Below are positions 23,280-35,674 of a DNA stretch of 64,000 nt, in pieces; within the stretch, counting starts at the first letter, position 1, and the number at the start of each line of letters is the position of its first letter. The stretch lies in assembly GCF_014898055.3 (NCBI RefSeq), contig NW_023601212.1, positions 49,402,329-49,466,328 on the forward strand. The letters are read 5' to 3'. The translations under genes and the position numbers were made by a program. The DNA comes from Talpa occidentalis (taxonomy: Eukaryota > Chordata > Mammalia > Eulipotyphla > Talpidae). Under the pieces are notes generated by a model. It was not told the DNA's origin and did not search any database. It saw nothing but the letters and a program-made list of their open reading frames with translations.

Positions 23280-23438
23280 TGACTGGCTGATGAACTCCTA
23301 CCTACCTTCAAATCCTAGATCAAATGTCATCTTTACTCTTCTACTCTCCCCCATCCCTTTTGGGAATAACTACCCATTTATCTGGCTCTCCTGAGCAATG
23401 TACCAAAAGCTCTATTACAATGTACCAAAAGCTCTATT
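23280..23438 (+). repeat. L2 LINE fragment, left part
   Basis: Reads as sense L2 3' end: CTTCAAATCCTAGATCAAAT, then a TGTCATC and CTCCCCCATCC stretch. It is interrupted by the SINE at 23439 and continues after it (TACAGTACTTATCACACTAG). The last 42 bases hold a 21-bp direct repeat ending at the SINE. Confidence 0.6.
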
Positions 23439-23697
23439 TTTTTTTTTAAAAGATTTATTTATACAAGCACTGGGTACAGTCAGAAGCGCGGGAGGGTGAG
23501 AGAATTCACCAGAGCCAGAGCGGGGAACAGAACAGGCAGGCTGACGAAGAAATACACTGCTGAGGGGAGCAGCGGGCGCGGCAGGAGAGGTATGTCACGC
23601 TATGTGGGAACCTCACCAGTGGCAGGGGATCGAACTGGCGCTGCAGCAGGCAGCTTCGCAGCCCAGCGCTCAACCACTGCGCCACCAGGGGAGGCCC
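23439..23697 (-). mobile_element. tRNA-derived SINE, type 1
   Basis: Type 1 copies end, in sense orientation, CTGACTGTACCCAGTGCTTG rather than GGCCTGTACCCCAGTTCTTG, and carry the text GGTTCCCACAT- or GGGTCCCACAT-like after the B box. This antisense copy has a 15-bp duplication at 23424-23438 and 23698-23712. A further copy of the flank lies just upstream. Confidence 0.92.
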
Positions 23698-24746
23698 ACC
23701 AAAAGCTCTATTACAGTACTTATCACACTAGAACCAATTTTTCAGTGTTTTTCTTTGCCTTGGTCATCTGAGTGCTTCAAGGGTAGATTAAATCTGTATT
23801 TAATCAAATTTCATATTCCCATCATCGGACTGTGTTTGAGACATAGCTGGTGTGGGTAAGCATCATACACAGTTTGACGTTATCTATTATAAAACATATG
23901 TCTCTATGACATGTTATTTTGCCATTTGGTGATGTTGTAAATCCCATTTTTGAAACAAAAGTTAGAATCAGCAAGTTAGATTTAATTCCTATTTTGCATT
24001 TCAATTAAGGACACAATTAAAAAAAAGAAAATGCTACTTTTGCCATATCTTTGTCATCATTACTTGACATATCTCCCAGTCTAACGAAAAGTAACATAAC
24101 TGTGATGGTGGCCTCTAGAGATTGGACTGCTTGGCATTTATTGTTAGTCCATGATCTTTTTTGTGACTTACAGGTTTGAGTGATGGGTCTAGGACCCCTA
24201 ATTTCTGCTATGAATTTTGAAGTTATTTTACGTAGAGTATTCACATGTCCTGCATCTTATATCCATCTTATATCCTGCATCTTTAATCTGGCATGAATCC
24301 AGTATCAAGCCTGTCTGCTGGCTTTGCTTCATGCAACATCATTTTGCCCTGGGATCTGACACTCTCCATGCCCGTGACCACTAGGGCATCAGATTAATGA
24401 TGAAGCTGCTTCTCTGAGACTTTTTTTAATCAGTCTTGTTGTGTAACACACTTTGTGGGGTGCATTCCTCTTTCCAGGATTCCCTGGAAAAATGAAACTT
24501 TAAAATAAATGATATAAATGAGGGAAGATTATATGAATATGTTGCAGTTTGCACTAGTCAGCTTCAACTCCCTTTTCTCTCTTAGCCTCACTAACTTTCT
24601 TCAATTCTGTGATGTCACATTCTTAACCCTAAAATTTCTTTCAGGCCAAATGTAAAGCCTAGGCTGGCAGCTCAGACTTCCAGCTGTTGTTGGTTTTTCC
24701 TTTACACTGTCCCAATGTAAAGGACTCTATTAAAATCAAGCAGTTT

Positions 24747-25839
24747 GTTGGTGGGAATGTAGATTAGTCCAGCCCCTACGCAAGGCCATGTGGAGGTTTC
24801 ATAAATGACTAAACATGGATCTGCTATAAGACTCAGCAATTCCATTCCAAGGTATCTACCCAAAGAACACAAAAACACGAATCCAAAAGCAGACCTTTTA
24901 TTGCAGCACCGTTTGCAATAGCCATGCTATGGGAACAACCAAAACAGATGAATGACCCAAACAGATGAATGGATTAGGAAGATGTGGTGTGTGGGTTCTG
25001 ATGAGCTGGCTCCTAGCTGATCACTCATGGGCAGCTGTCACCTATTTGCTGTCAGCAAATCACAGCAGAGCATTCCTTGACTACCTACGGAGTATAGCCC
25101 GTATCACCAGGCAGGCCCGGGGATGCCTAGGCCGCTATTGACGTGATTACATGACTGCCACCATGGTGGTCTCAGGATAATGCTGCTACTGTGATAACAT
25201 CAAATACTTGCTGACGCAAATGTCTCTTGACGTTTGGTCGTGATGTCCCCCTCCCTGCCCCTCGTAAAACTCTGTCCCCCATTCCTATCCCACCCTCCAG
25301 ACTTGATTCCTCATACCATTGTCTCATGATCTGCTTTTAACTTACCTGTACGATTTCAGCAAGTGGCAGAAGAACTTCTGTTCAGGTAGTAGAGTCTTGC
25401 CTTGCAAACCTGCTCCATGTCCGCTGTGTCTGTCACTGTCACCGCATTCCTACCACAAAGCGGCAACAAAGTGCTTGTTGCAACAGTGGTGTATATATGC
25501 AATGGAGTAATACTCAGCAATCAAAAAAGACAAACTCCTATCATTTGTAGCAACATGGATGGAGCTAGAAGGGATGATGCTAAACTAAATAAGCCAGAAG
25601 GAGAAAGATAAATACTGGATGGTGTCACTTATATGTGAAATATAGAGAAGCCAAACAAAGTCAAACTTTAATACCAACCCTTGCAAGTTGACCATAGATC
25701 TGAGACATCAAGGGGGGAAGGGGGGAGAATAAGGGGGAACAATGGGCTGTGGTAGAGGACTAGCAGTGCTTTGGTGATGGGAGAGCTATGTTGACTACAA
25801 CTGAGGGGGCAAATCTTATACTGTCAAAAAAACAAAAAC
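24747..25839 (+). mobile_element. 5'-truncated L1 insertion, split by a solo LTR
   Basis: Sense L1 from GTTGGTGGGAATGTAGATTA through AACATGGATGGAGCTAGAAG to a 3' UTR with a G-rich tract and an A-rich tail. Target duplication CAAGCAGTTT at 24737-24746 and 25840-25849 (longer with one mismatch). Bases 24990-25491 are a later LTR insertion plus its duplicated target. ORF2 is only a fragment. Confidence 0.9.
24990..25485. mobile_element. Solo LTR of an endogenous retrovirus in an L1
   Basis: A 496-bp block starting TGTGGGTTCTGATGAG and ending CTTGTTGCAACA interrupts L1 text exactly between GATGTGGTG and GTATATATGC. It has a perfect 6-bp target duplication GTGGTG at 24984-24989 and 25486-25491. 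TG...CA ends, the length and the clean duplication identify a solo LTR; 6 bp suggests class II (ERVK-like). Strand is uncertain because no clear TATA plus AATAAA pair was found. No retroviral coding sequence is present. Confidence 0.85.
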
Positions 25840-27292
25840 CAAGCAGTTTTCTGACTGCTTGTGATCCTTCTCGCCCTTTCGTCAGCCGCTTCCCTTGCTA
25901 CTATCTTAGAATAGGGATTCAATAGCTTATATGTTTGCTTTGGAGAAAGAGCGAAGAACCTTTTTAAAGCAACGCTGTTTTTAAGAGTGATGCAAAAGCA
26001 AGCACATATGTTTTTTAAAAGAAGAGGCAAAAATCACCCATGAACCTACTGCCGTTACCCAGTTCTTTTAACCTTTTGCTTTTTATCTTCCAATCTTGGT
26101 TCACAGGCATGCATTTTAACATAGTTGCAATCATGATATTTTCTCCGTTTGGTAATCAGAAAGATATGTTTTTCAGGACAAATTCTCTAAAAGTTACTTT
26201 TCAGTTTGAATGTTTTGTGACTTTTGTTATATTTTTAATGCCCCAGACAAAAGAATGCATTTGGACTTTGTGTTTGAGGAGTTTCAAGGTGATAATGCTT
26301 ATTATCAGTTAACAAGCCTCATTTCTGTTCCTTTTCCTCGTGAAATCTCCTATCCTTGATCAGGGTGGTGGAACTTTCACAAGAAGCCTGATCATACAGT
26401 GGGAGATGAAGGCCTGAGGGTGAATGATGGCAAGAGTGGGCTGGATAGTACTCCTTCCTCCTGCTTTTACACACTGCATGGGGCGGGAGATTCCTCAGGC
26501 CTCACCCTTGGGTCCAGCAGCTGTAAGCCAGCCCTTGAAATATGACTAGTCCAAACTGAAATCTCTTGTGCCTATAAAATCCATACCAGATTTCAAAAAC
26601 TCAGTAGGAAGAAAATAATGTAGCTTTCTATAGTGATCATTGATAACATTTTGATCTAATAGGTTAAATAAAATGTAGTGTTAAAATTAATTTCGCCTGT
26701 TTCTTTTTACTTTTTTAAAAAATGTGGCCACTAGCAAATTTGAGGTACATATTGTTACTGGCATTCTACTCCTATTAGACAACCTTGCTCAAGGGCCTCT
26801 CATTTCCAAATGCAGGGTGTACTTTATTAGTGGGTTCTGAAATCAATTTAGTGGGTCAAATATATCCTTATTTTAAAATTGGAGCAGCATGAAATAGAAA
26901 ATAACAGAGTAACGTTGTTGTGGAAATTTTCTGTACTGAATCCCATGTAAAAAGTGTCTTTTTATTTTGAATCATGGTTGAAAAGTTGGAAAATCTCTGC
27001 TTCCAATGAATCTAAGGTATCCCCAGGAGGCCTCGTCTGGGCTATATGAGGACAGGTTGGTAGCAGGCATGCCAGGTGGGTTTTGGACCTGGTGGGAGGA
27101 AGCTTTTCTGGAACTCTTTAGCTCAGCCAGACCCTGCAGGAAAGTAAATATGAACAATCAAGCTCCTCCTAAAAGCAGCAGCCACCGAAGACTCCCAGAG
27201 TGAAGGGTGGCGATGGGCGACTACAGTTCTGTGACTAAAGTCTTGCATCTGTGTGTGCTTGTCACACAACGGTCCCTCCAGGCCAAGAGTGA

Positions 27293-27363
27293 TTTTCTTC
27301 CTCTCCCTCCCCCTTCTTTCCCCTTCCCCTCCTCTTTCTTCTCCTCTTCCTCCTTCTTCTTTT
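27293..27363. repeat. 71-bp pure polypyrimidine tract
   Basis: Only C and T on the + strand over 71 consecutive bases, followed within 20 bases by an A/G-rich stretch (to about 27410). The open frame on the opposite strand (27262-27516) is lysine/arginine/glutamate-rich purely because of this tract. Confidence 0.9.
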
Positions 27364-28660
27364 GCATTTTAAAAGGACAGGTTTATTAGGAAAAGGGGGA
27401 GGGAAAAAAGAAGCCCCTGCTAAGACACAGATGGGCAGGGAGTTGGAGGGGCAGCTGCATTTGAAAGGTTTGTTAAGAGAAGCCTGCATAGACACAGACA
27501 GGCAATCTTGGGACAAGAACTGCTCTGATTAGTTGCTTCTTGAAGACTTCTGCAAGATGGCCTCATGGGTGGTGCCCCTTTCTAAGAAGTAGGGTGGTTT
27601 CTTAATGAGCATGAAACAAAGCTGTGTTGGACAGGGTTCCCTGTGACCCCTGGATCTTCCACCCTCATGTTCTGTTGAAATCAGAAGAGCCTGGACCCTC
27701 ATCCAGGATCCCATCTGCCCTTCTCCCTCCTGACAACACATAAGGTGTAGGGACAGTTACTGGAACTGTGCCTTGGGCTGGGTTCTCTCTAAAGGACACT
27801 TCAAACCCCAGAGAGAAGGGGGAAAGGCTCCAGAAATGCAGTTTATGGGGTTGCATATATTCTTGACAGTTGTAAAAATTCTTTTGGGCTGACCCATTTT
27901 CCTTTCTTAATTAAAAAAAAAACCTGGCAGGCAAGAGTAAGAAATGTAAAACATGTGACTAATGCTTGAGTTTTTTCTCTTGGAGTCAGATTCTTTAAAA
28001 TTATACCTTAGACATGCTTGATGTTTTAGAAAACAATTGCCCACAAAAGCCACCAAACATTTGTTTCTGAAACTTATAGACTTCGATGGCATCCATTTTC
28101 AGGAAAGAGTCCAAAAGCACGATATTTCAGAGTTATTGAACTGAGATTGTCTTTGGAGAGTTGGCCCTGGTGAATTAGATTACCCTCAGAACTTGGCAGA
28201 GGGCCAGGCAGCCTCTCACCTCTATTTTGTTTGAGTATTTCCAGTCCTGTTGGTAGTCACCCAGAATTTTTTATGGAGTTAGACTAAATGATCATCAAGC
28301 TCTCTGGAGATGAAATGCAATACCAATATCAGAATGAGTTGGCCACCGGGAGCTGTGTTTATGTCGATCTCTTGTTCTGTACTTATCATAAATACGTCAC
28401 TAATTCATTCACTGTTCATTCACATTTGAGCCTCTCTCATCACCAGATATTGTTCTTGGCCTCTGTAGAAGATGATAGCATTTTAGCACACTCATCACAG
28501 TGGATTTTAGAGCTTTGACGACTAATTCCAGTCTCCCTCTCTGGTATGATTTCCTGTGTCTCACCTTTATAGTCTTCACACTTTAACATAAGCTGCTTTT
28601 CCATCCTATGGTCTCTTTTCCCACTATTACTTCTTGAGGAAATATGTTTAAATCTCACTT

Positions 28661-28934
28661 TTTTTTAAAAAAAAAAAGATTTATTTATTTTTATAAAAGA
28701 ACCGGGGTACAGGCCAGATGCACGGGAGGGTGAGAGGATTCACCAGAGACAGAACAGGGAACAGAACAGGTAGACTGAAGAAATACACTGCTGAGGGGAG
28801 CAGCGGGTGAGACAGGAGAGGTCTGCTTCGCCAAGTGGGATTCTCACTGACCAGACGGGATTGAACCCACGCTGCAGAGGCTGCGGACAGCTTCACAGAG
28901 TGGCACTCAACAGCCTGTGCCACCAGGGAGGCCC
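28661..28934 (-). mobile_element. tRNA-derived SINE, type 2b
   Basis: Antisense copy with a 12-bp duplication TAAATCTCACTT at 28649-28660 and 28935-28946. It interrupts an L2-like stretch. Confidence 0.9.
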
Positions 28935-29402
28935 TAAATCTCACTTGTCACTCAAATTCCAGTGACTGGCATGTGTCACTCAGATGCCACTTCTATGAAT
29001 TCTTTCTAATTGCCCTTTGCTGAACTCCAGAGTTCTTTGCACTTGTCTGTAACATCACACACAGTCTTCTAGTAAGTTGTTCTGTCTGGACCCATCATTT
29101 TTGTAAGTTAAAAATGGTTGAGGATTGGCAGTTCTATATGGTTCTTTTTAGTATTCAAAAGTTCATGTATGAAACTTCAGGTAGGTCTCTTTGTAAGTGT
29201 TTGATATTCCTGACTTATGTTTAGCTAGGATTCTTTGGCCATTTTTGTTTTTGTAATATTAATTATTATTAAGCTAAGTCTAATTAACTTATGGTAGAAT
29301 TGATTTAAACAGTCTAAATGCAGAAAAAAGTCTTAGCTATTTTTTTCCAGGTTTTTTCCCCCCAGAGTTTTCTAAATTCTGATTCAGCAAGCCATTGTTT
29401 TC

Positions 29403-29675
29403 TTTTTCTTTTTTTAATAAATTTTTTTTAAAGATTTATTTATTTATTTATACAAGCACTGGGTACAGTCAGAAGCACGGGAGGGTGAGAGAATTCACCA
29501 GAGCCAGAGGAGAGGGCAGAGCAGGCACATTGATGAAGTACGCTGCTGAGGGTAGCAGGAGAGGTCTGTGCGCCATGTGGGACCCTCACCCGGTGGCCGG
29601 GGATCGAACCAGCGCTGCAGAGGCTGCAGGCAGCTTCGCAACCCAGCGCTCAACCGCTGCACCACTGGGGAGGCC
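29403..29675 (-). mobile_element. tRNA-derived SINE, type 1
   Basis: Antisense copy, duplication CAAGCCATTGTTTT at about 29388-29401 and 29676-29689. Internal deletion removes part of the GCGGGC region. Its T-rich end is long and mixed. Confidence 0.9.
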
Positions 29676-30974
29676 CAAGCCATTGTTTTTGATATCACTT
29701 TCAATTCAGTTTAATCTATATAATCATTCACTTCTTTTATTGAAATGATTTAAGCAACATAGCCAAGACAAAACTCTGTGTTGGACGCTAGACATTCCCA
29801 CTCTCAGCAGTACTCAGCAGTTAACATTGCCACACCATTCAACATTCCTTACCATTTGATTTGGATATGGTTATAACCAGCTCTCCAACTATTCAGCTCA
29901 TAATAGTCTGTCATATCTATAAAGATCTAAGGAGAGGGGAAATGGAACTTTTTTTTAAATATCCATGTGCACTATGTCTGCAGCATTCCTTGGTATGTGC
30001 CTAGGGTCTGGATGGGATGGAAAGTTAATTTGATATGATTTTGTCTCTCTCAGCAATGTTAGCTTCCACTGATCTTGCCTGAAGACCATCTGGGATACTG
30101 GCAACAGATTGTCAGGCCAACCAGTTCATTGCTTCCGCTCTACCTTAATTCTGCTTAATATTGGTACCTTTTCTTGTGGCCAACCTTTAAACATTTCTGT
30201 GATTCTGTGCTGCTGTGAAGAGTCCATTCATCGATGGTTTGAATATATCTTCTGGTTCTTTCAGAGCTCTTTTCTGGGCATTTCTCTAGTCTTGGGGACA
30301 AGATTCCACTTAAAGGGCTAAGTGCTTTCTTATTATCACCTCCTCTAGCTTGGGCTCTAGTTTGCTCTTCACATTGGTCCTACCCTTTCCAATTTGAAGA
30401 TCATTTTCCTGATAGTGAGGATAAAACAGAAGAGGAGTGAAGTAGTTCTCTTTTCTCTCTGTTAACAGCTAACATTGCCTCACCTATCAGCAACCGCTAT
30501 TCCCTTCGTTATTCCTACTCTCAGTATGGCTGAAGAAAGCTCTTTTACTTGACCTTAACATTTCACAAGACCCACTTCATTATGACAAATCACTTTCACA
30601 GTGCCATTCTTTTAGTATACCACTTTAGGATGCCACTTCAATGAGAGGGTTGTCTTTCTATCACTAATAGTTTGGAAAACCTGTACAGTAGCCTTGATTT
30701 CTTTAGCTATGTCCTTTCCTTTATTTCATATTAAAGGAAAGCACTTGCCCTACATTTCTTCTTTCTCATTAGAGAATGATTATACTAACTTTTAAAAACA
30801 TTGTTTTCTTTTTTTTTTTTTTTTGTGCTTCTATTCCTTAACTTGTTTTATTCTTCCTATTCAACCCTCTGTTGGTTTTAGCTCTAGGGTTTCTTGTAAT
30901 ATTTTTGGAGTGGAAGTTTAGTAGTAATGAATTTCTGGAGATTTTGTTTGTCTGAGAAGGTTTTTATTTTTCCA

Positions 30975-31055
30975 TCATATATGAAATTATACATATAATA
31001 TATATAATATAATAATATATAATATTTATATATTATATATATATACACACACACT
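30975..31055. repeat. AT-rich dinucleotide repeat ending in CA repeat
   Basis: About 75 bases of alternating TA/ATA units, then ACACACACAC. Self-complementary and able to form hairpins. Confidence 0.9.
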
Positions 31056-31204
31056 TTGCTTTCTTAATATTTGGGATACATGTCTTTGATGCTTCTAAGA
31101 GAAAGTAATTACTTTCTCCCAAGGTTTCTATAAATCATGGGGCAGTCACTTTTTATTAGCAATCCCAATTATGTCTGGAGTAGTAGTTGTTTTTATTTTG
31201 TCCT

Positions 31205-31345
31205 GTCAGCTACTCTGATAGATTGATGGACTCTCTCAAGCATTAGAATGTAAGTTCCATGAGGATGTGGGTTTTAGTCATTTCCCCCTTGCTATATTCC
31301 CAGAGTCTATATCAACAACTAGCAGAGAGAAGACACAGTGAATAA
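31205..31345 (+). repeat. L2 LINE 3'-end fragment
   Basis: Sense L2 signature: AGAATGTAAGTTCCATGAGG, then TATTCCCAGAGTC and TGAATAAATGAATG. Confidence 0.7.
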
Positions 31346-33237
31346 GTGTGAATAAATGAATGTAAGAAAGTGATGATGATTAAATACCAGCCTTATGAAC
31401 AGGGAAGGTGTAGTTGTGTGGGGTCGTTTCATTTCAGAATAAGCATTGCTCTCTGTCATTGTCTTTGGGACAGACACTTTACATAGCCCTTTGCAGTATT
31501 GGTGGCCTACCGGACTATGAATGGAAGGTGACATCGTTCTTAGGATAGTTTACTTCCGAAGGCTGAAAAATAACACAATCCTGAAACTTTTATAATGTTG
31601 GTATTTACATGGAGCCTCATGGGGACAATAACTCTTCCCATGTTGAACACTCACTTTCCCCATGAAGGATCACTGGTATGTGATTTCCATAAAACAGTTT
31701 CTTAAAATTTGATTTTTTCCTTGACCTCATTCACACCCTGAACAACTTCCCTCCAGACCTTCTGCAAGGAAATGTGAAAGGTACTGCCTCCTTCCTTCCC
31801 TTTCTCAAAGACCTTTGATGAGCAGGTGTGGAATTAGGTGTTGGGGCTACAGTGGAAACATGGAGGCTGAATTTACAAGTGACAAGACTAGACATTCTCA
31901 CTGATTCTGGTGCCAGTGATGGCTGCTTCACTGTGGGACATCAGTGGCCCCTTTGTGCCACTTTTTTTCCTGCAAGCTGAGTCCATATGTACTTCTAAAT
32001 CTCTCCTTAGTACTCATCAAATCACATAAATACTTTTGAAAATCAACATTTTCTCCCCAATTAAGTATAGACCTTCAGTTTAGCTCTAGCCTGGTCATGT
32101 TCTGCATATTCTACCCTCTTCCATTGTTGCCTTCTAGTCCTTAAGACATTCTTTTCCTCATTCCCTTCTTTCATTATTTACTTTCCCCAGGTTTGATTTC
32201 CTTGGCTGCATATAATTTAAGTTTTTTAACCTTACAAGCTATGGCAGTGACCAAGGAGAGCTTTTTAATGGGAAGGGAAGGCCCCCAACTTTAATTAGAC
32301 GACAAGGCAGCATGGAGTTATGTAAGAGGTATTCATGCCTCTCCACTCGTTACATAATGTCATGGTCACTCACAACCAGACCCTTAAATCCATCTCACAC
32401 TCACGACCATTGTGTCCACTTCTGGAGACAGTGCTTGCTTTGTTTGCCCCAAATAAGCAGCTAGTGATTATTAGCTTAGCTATTAAGTTAAATCACATTC
32501 CTGGAAAGGGAAATGTTGCAGTTTTTTTTTTTTTTAAATGGCAGAGGAGAATGCATATTTGAAAATCCAAAACCAACTGACAATGTCACCATTACACCTT
32601 TTTGACAAGAGTTTATATTTTGTTTGATTAAGACAGTTATCACTTCCCATAGTTCTGTGACCTCTTATCCTATTAATATGAAATCTAAATATTTGCCTTA
32701 AGTTGATTTTGGTGACATGCAACAACTATGTCTTAATTTGCCTACAATGGTGTCTTTTCTCTTCCAATGCTAAATAATAAAAAACTATAAAAGTCTTAAA
32801 TAATTCATGATATAGGCAAGTCACCACATAATAGGTCTTTTGACAAAGTCTTACAAAATAAGTAAAAAAAAAAATTTCAGAAAATTCAGCAGCATGAGAT
32901 AAAGCAAATATGCAAAAACTTTCAACCATGATGAAATGATTAGGTTTACATTAAAATAATTAAATTTATATAATACAGTTAATTATAGTAAAAACATAAT
33001 GCAGTTTTGTGGCTGTTTTAAAGAACAGCTTAAGTTTTAAATTACAGCACTTGAAGTTTAAAAAAAACTACTACAAAGTGAATTCTATGTTTTTGAAAAA
33101 TTGCTCTAAAATAACACCACCAAATTTTCAAAGTAGTTCAATTAGTGACTAAACAATCCCCAAAATCATGAATATTTTTACTACTGTTTTATTAAAAAGA
33201 GGAAAAAAAGGTTAAAAAAATCAAAATGACAAAAAAG

Positions 33238-33500
33238 GACCTCCCCGGTGGTGCAGCGGGTTGAGCACTGTGCTGTGAAGCTGTCTGCAGCCTCTGCAGC
33301 GCGGGTTTGATTCTGGGCCGGCTGGGGAGATGCCCACATTGCACGGCAGACCTCTCCTGTCATGCCCGCTGCTCCCCTCAGCAGTGTCTTCTGCCTGTTC
33401 TGCTCCCCACTCTGTCTCTGGTGAATTCTCTCACCCTCGCGTACCTCTGGCTTGTACCCCAGTTGTTGTATAAATAAATAAATCTTTTTTTAAATCTTGT
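33238..33500 (+). mobile_element. tRNA-derived SINE (sense), outer member of a nested inverted pair
   Basis: Sense copy starting CCTCCCCGGTGGTGCAGCGG, with A box, B box GGGTTTGATTC and tail TAAATAAATAAATC. Another SINE of the same family is inserted antisense into its tail. The outer target duplication is the A-rich CAAAATGACAAAAAA before 33238 and its near copy at about 33790. Confidence 0.9.
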
Positions 33501-33755
33501 ATGCATTATTCATACAAGAGCTGGGGCATGGGCCAGAGATGCAGGGGTGAGAGGACTCACCAGAGACAGAATGGGGAACAGAACAGGCAGACTGACTGAA
33601 ATATACTGCTGAGGGGAGCAGCAGGCGAGGCAGGAGAGGTCTGCCTCGCCAAGTGGGTTTCTCCCTGGCCAGCCAGGGATCAAACTCCTGCTGTAGAGGC
33701 TGTGGATTGCTTCATAGTGCGGTGCTTAACCCCTTGCGCCACCAGGGAGGCCCAA
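33501..33755 (-). mobile_element. tRNA-derived SINE (antisense), inner member of the pair
   Basis: Antisense type 2b copy starting after AATAAATCTTTTTTT of the outer tail, with an AAATAAATCTTTTTTT repeat following its GGGAGGCCC end at about 33756-33775. Together with the outer copy it makes a tail-to-tail inverted repeat with arms of about 250 bp and a very short loop. Confidence 0.9.
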
Positions 33756-34079
33756 AAAATAAATCTTTTTTTTTTTAAAAAAAGAAAAAACAAAAATGAC
33801 CAAAAAAATTTCATTGAAAGTCTATTTCCCTACATTTTCAGGACAGAGTTATGTCACATCAGGTACGCTGCTTAAATATTCTTGAACACTGTATGCTGGT
33901 TTCTCTGGTGGGTTATGGGCTCTGAGGGTGTGTGACTGTTCACAACTCCGACATGGGCTAGCCTCTCCCTATTTGCCTCGTGTGGAATGAGGGGTAGAGA
34001 GTGGTACACGTAGCACCTGGGTGAGCAGATGGGGGTCCCATCCACAGGAGACTGCTGGCACAGCTTCCTCAGTGTGGCT

Positions 34080-34255
34080 TTGGAGTCTAAAGTTGTGGTC
34101 TTGACTCTGAACGGCCAGTAGTGTGACCTGGGGAATTGCTCCACCCCTTTGGGCAGGCAGCATCTTCATCTGTAAATTGGGATTATTGTGAGGATCACAT
34201 GAGAGTGCGTGTGTCAGAGAGCTCTGGATGTTATAAAGAGCTGAGCACACAAAAG
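34080..34255 (+). repeat. MIR SINE relic
   Basis: Sense MIR: AGTGTGACCTGGGGAATTGC, ATCTTCATCTGTAAATTGGG, GTGAGGATCACATGAGAGTG. Diverged. Confidence 0.7.
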
Positions 34256-34879
34256 ATGGCATTAGTCCTGATCTCATTGTTTACTGACACCACTGAACTT
34301 GATGTTTTCATTCCTCTGGTTTGCTCTAGTGAGGAAGAGTCAAAGTAAGTGTATGCTTCTACTCTGAATAAGAATAATATTGATCAGCGAGTACAAAGAT
34401 AGAATAAAAAGTAGACTGTTGCTACCATAAGAAAGAAAGGAGGTTGGAAAGGAGAGTTGTAACACCAGAACTTTAGAAGAAGGAACCCAGGCCCAAATAA
34501 AAGCAGATTATTTTATTTTTGTCATGATTTATTTTATTTAAACATCACTGGAATTCCTCCAGGATTGTTACTGTGGTTCTTAATCATAAGTGTTTATTAT
34601 CACTTTATAACCTGGGACTAAATCAGATGCTGCTATCATAGGGATTTGGATTTAGTAGGTTGGAGGTGGGCCCATGAATCTGCTTTTAATAAGTACCGCA
34701 AGTGATTCTGATGGCTCTTGGTTGAGATTTTAAGAAATTCATGCCTTCAGTAGCAGCTCCCTGATGGAATCCCCCCTTACTTTCCTCCAGTTCATTCTTC
34801 ACGTAGACACATGATATTTGATCATGGTCTACTAACTTGCATAACACCTTTTAATTCCCATTGATAGTAGTCAAAGATC

Positions 34880-35290
34880 AACATTCTCCTGGGTAGGCTT
34901 GGCTCCTGCTGCTCCATCTGGCTCATTCTCCTTTGGCTACACCAGCATCTCTCTTCCTTCCAGGAGCCAAGCTTCTTCCCACTTCGGGGCATTTGTACCT
35001 GCTATTACCTCATCTGAGGTAGTCTCTGCCTCTGCCTTGGCCTGGTGAATACCTATTCATTATGAGCTCTGTTTCCTCAGTGAAACTTCCTCTGATCACC
35101 AAGAGAAACTCTGATCCCCTATGTTCTTTCAGCACCTTTTATGGGGTACAATTATCTCTGGTGTCAATAGGCAGTTAACTGTTATCTGTTTAATATTTGT
35201 CTTCTCTGCTTGAATCTTGGCTTTATGAGGATAAGGTCCAGGACTGTGTTCACTTCTGTATATATAGTGTCTTATAAGAATAAATGAACA
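34880..35290 (+). repeat. L2 LINE 3' fragment
   Basis: Sense L2: GGGGCATTTGTACCTGCTAT, CCTCAGTGAAACTTCCTCTG, CCTTTTATGGGGTACAATTA. Old and diverged. Confidence 0.7.
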
Positions 35291-35409
35291 AATAAAAGTG
35301 GGATTTCCAATTAAGAGGGTTTAATATCTGAGGCAAGTTGGTCTTGTTAATGAGGAAACCATCTGAGTTAGCATTTGGGAATGAGACTTTGGAACACTTA
35401 CTTATTTCA

Positions 35410-35674
35410 TTTTTTAAAAAGATTTATTTATTTAATTATACAAGCACTGGGTACAGTCAGAAGCATGGGAGAGTGAGAGAATTCTCCAGAGCCAGAGCGG
35501 GGAGCAAAACAGTTAGGCTGATGAAGATACTGCTGAGGGGAGCAGCGGGTGCACAGGAGAGTTCTGCGTGCCATGTGGGACCCTCGCCGGTGGCCGGGGA
35601 TTGAACTGGCCCTGCAGAAGCTGCGGGCAGCTTTGCACCCCAGCGCTCAACCGCTGCCCCACCAGGGAGGCCCC
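35410..35674 (-). mobile_element. tRNA-derived SINE, type 1
   Basis: Antisense copy with a perfect 15-bp duplication CACTTACTTATTTCA at 35395-35409 and 35675-35689. Confidence 0.93.

Noticed and set aside
27262..27516. Lysine/arginine/glutamate-rich minus-strand frame
   Set aside because: The composition is produced by the polypyrimidine tract at 27293-27363.
29395..29748. 117-codon open frame
   Set aside because: SINE-derived; its protein resembles frames through the other SINE copies, not a gene.
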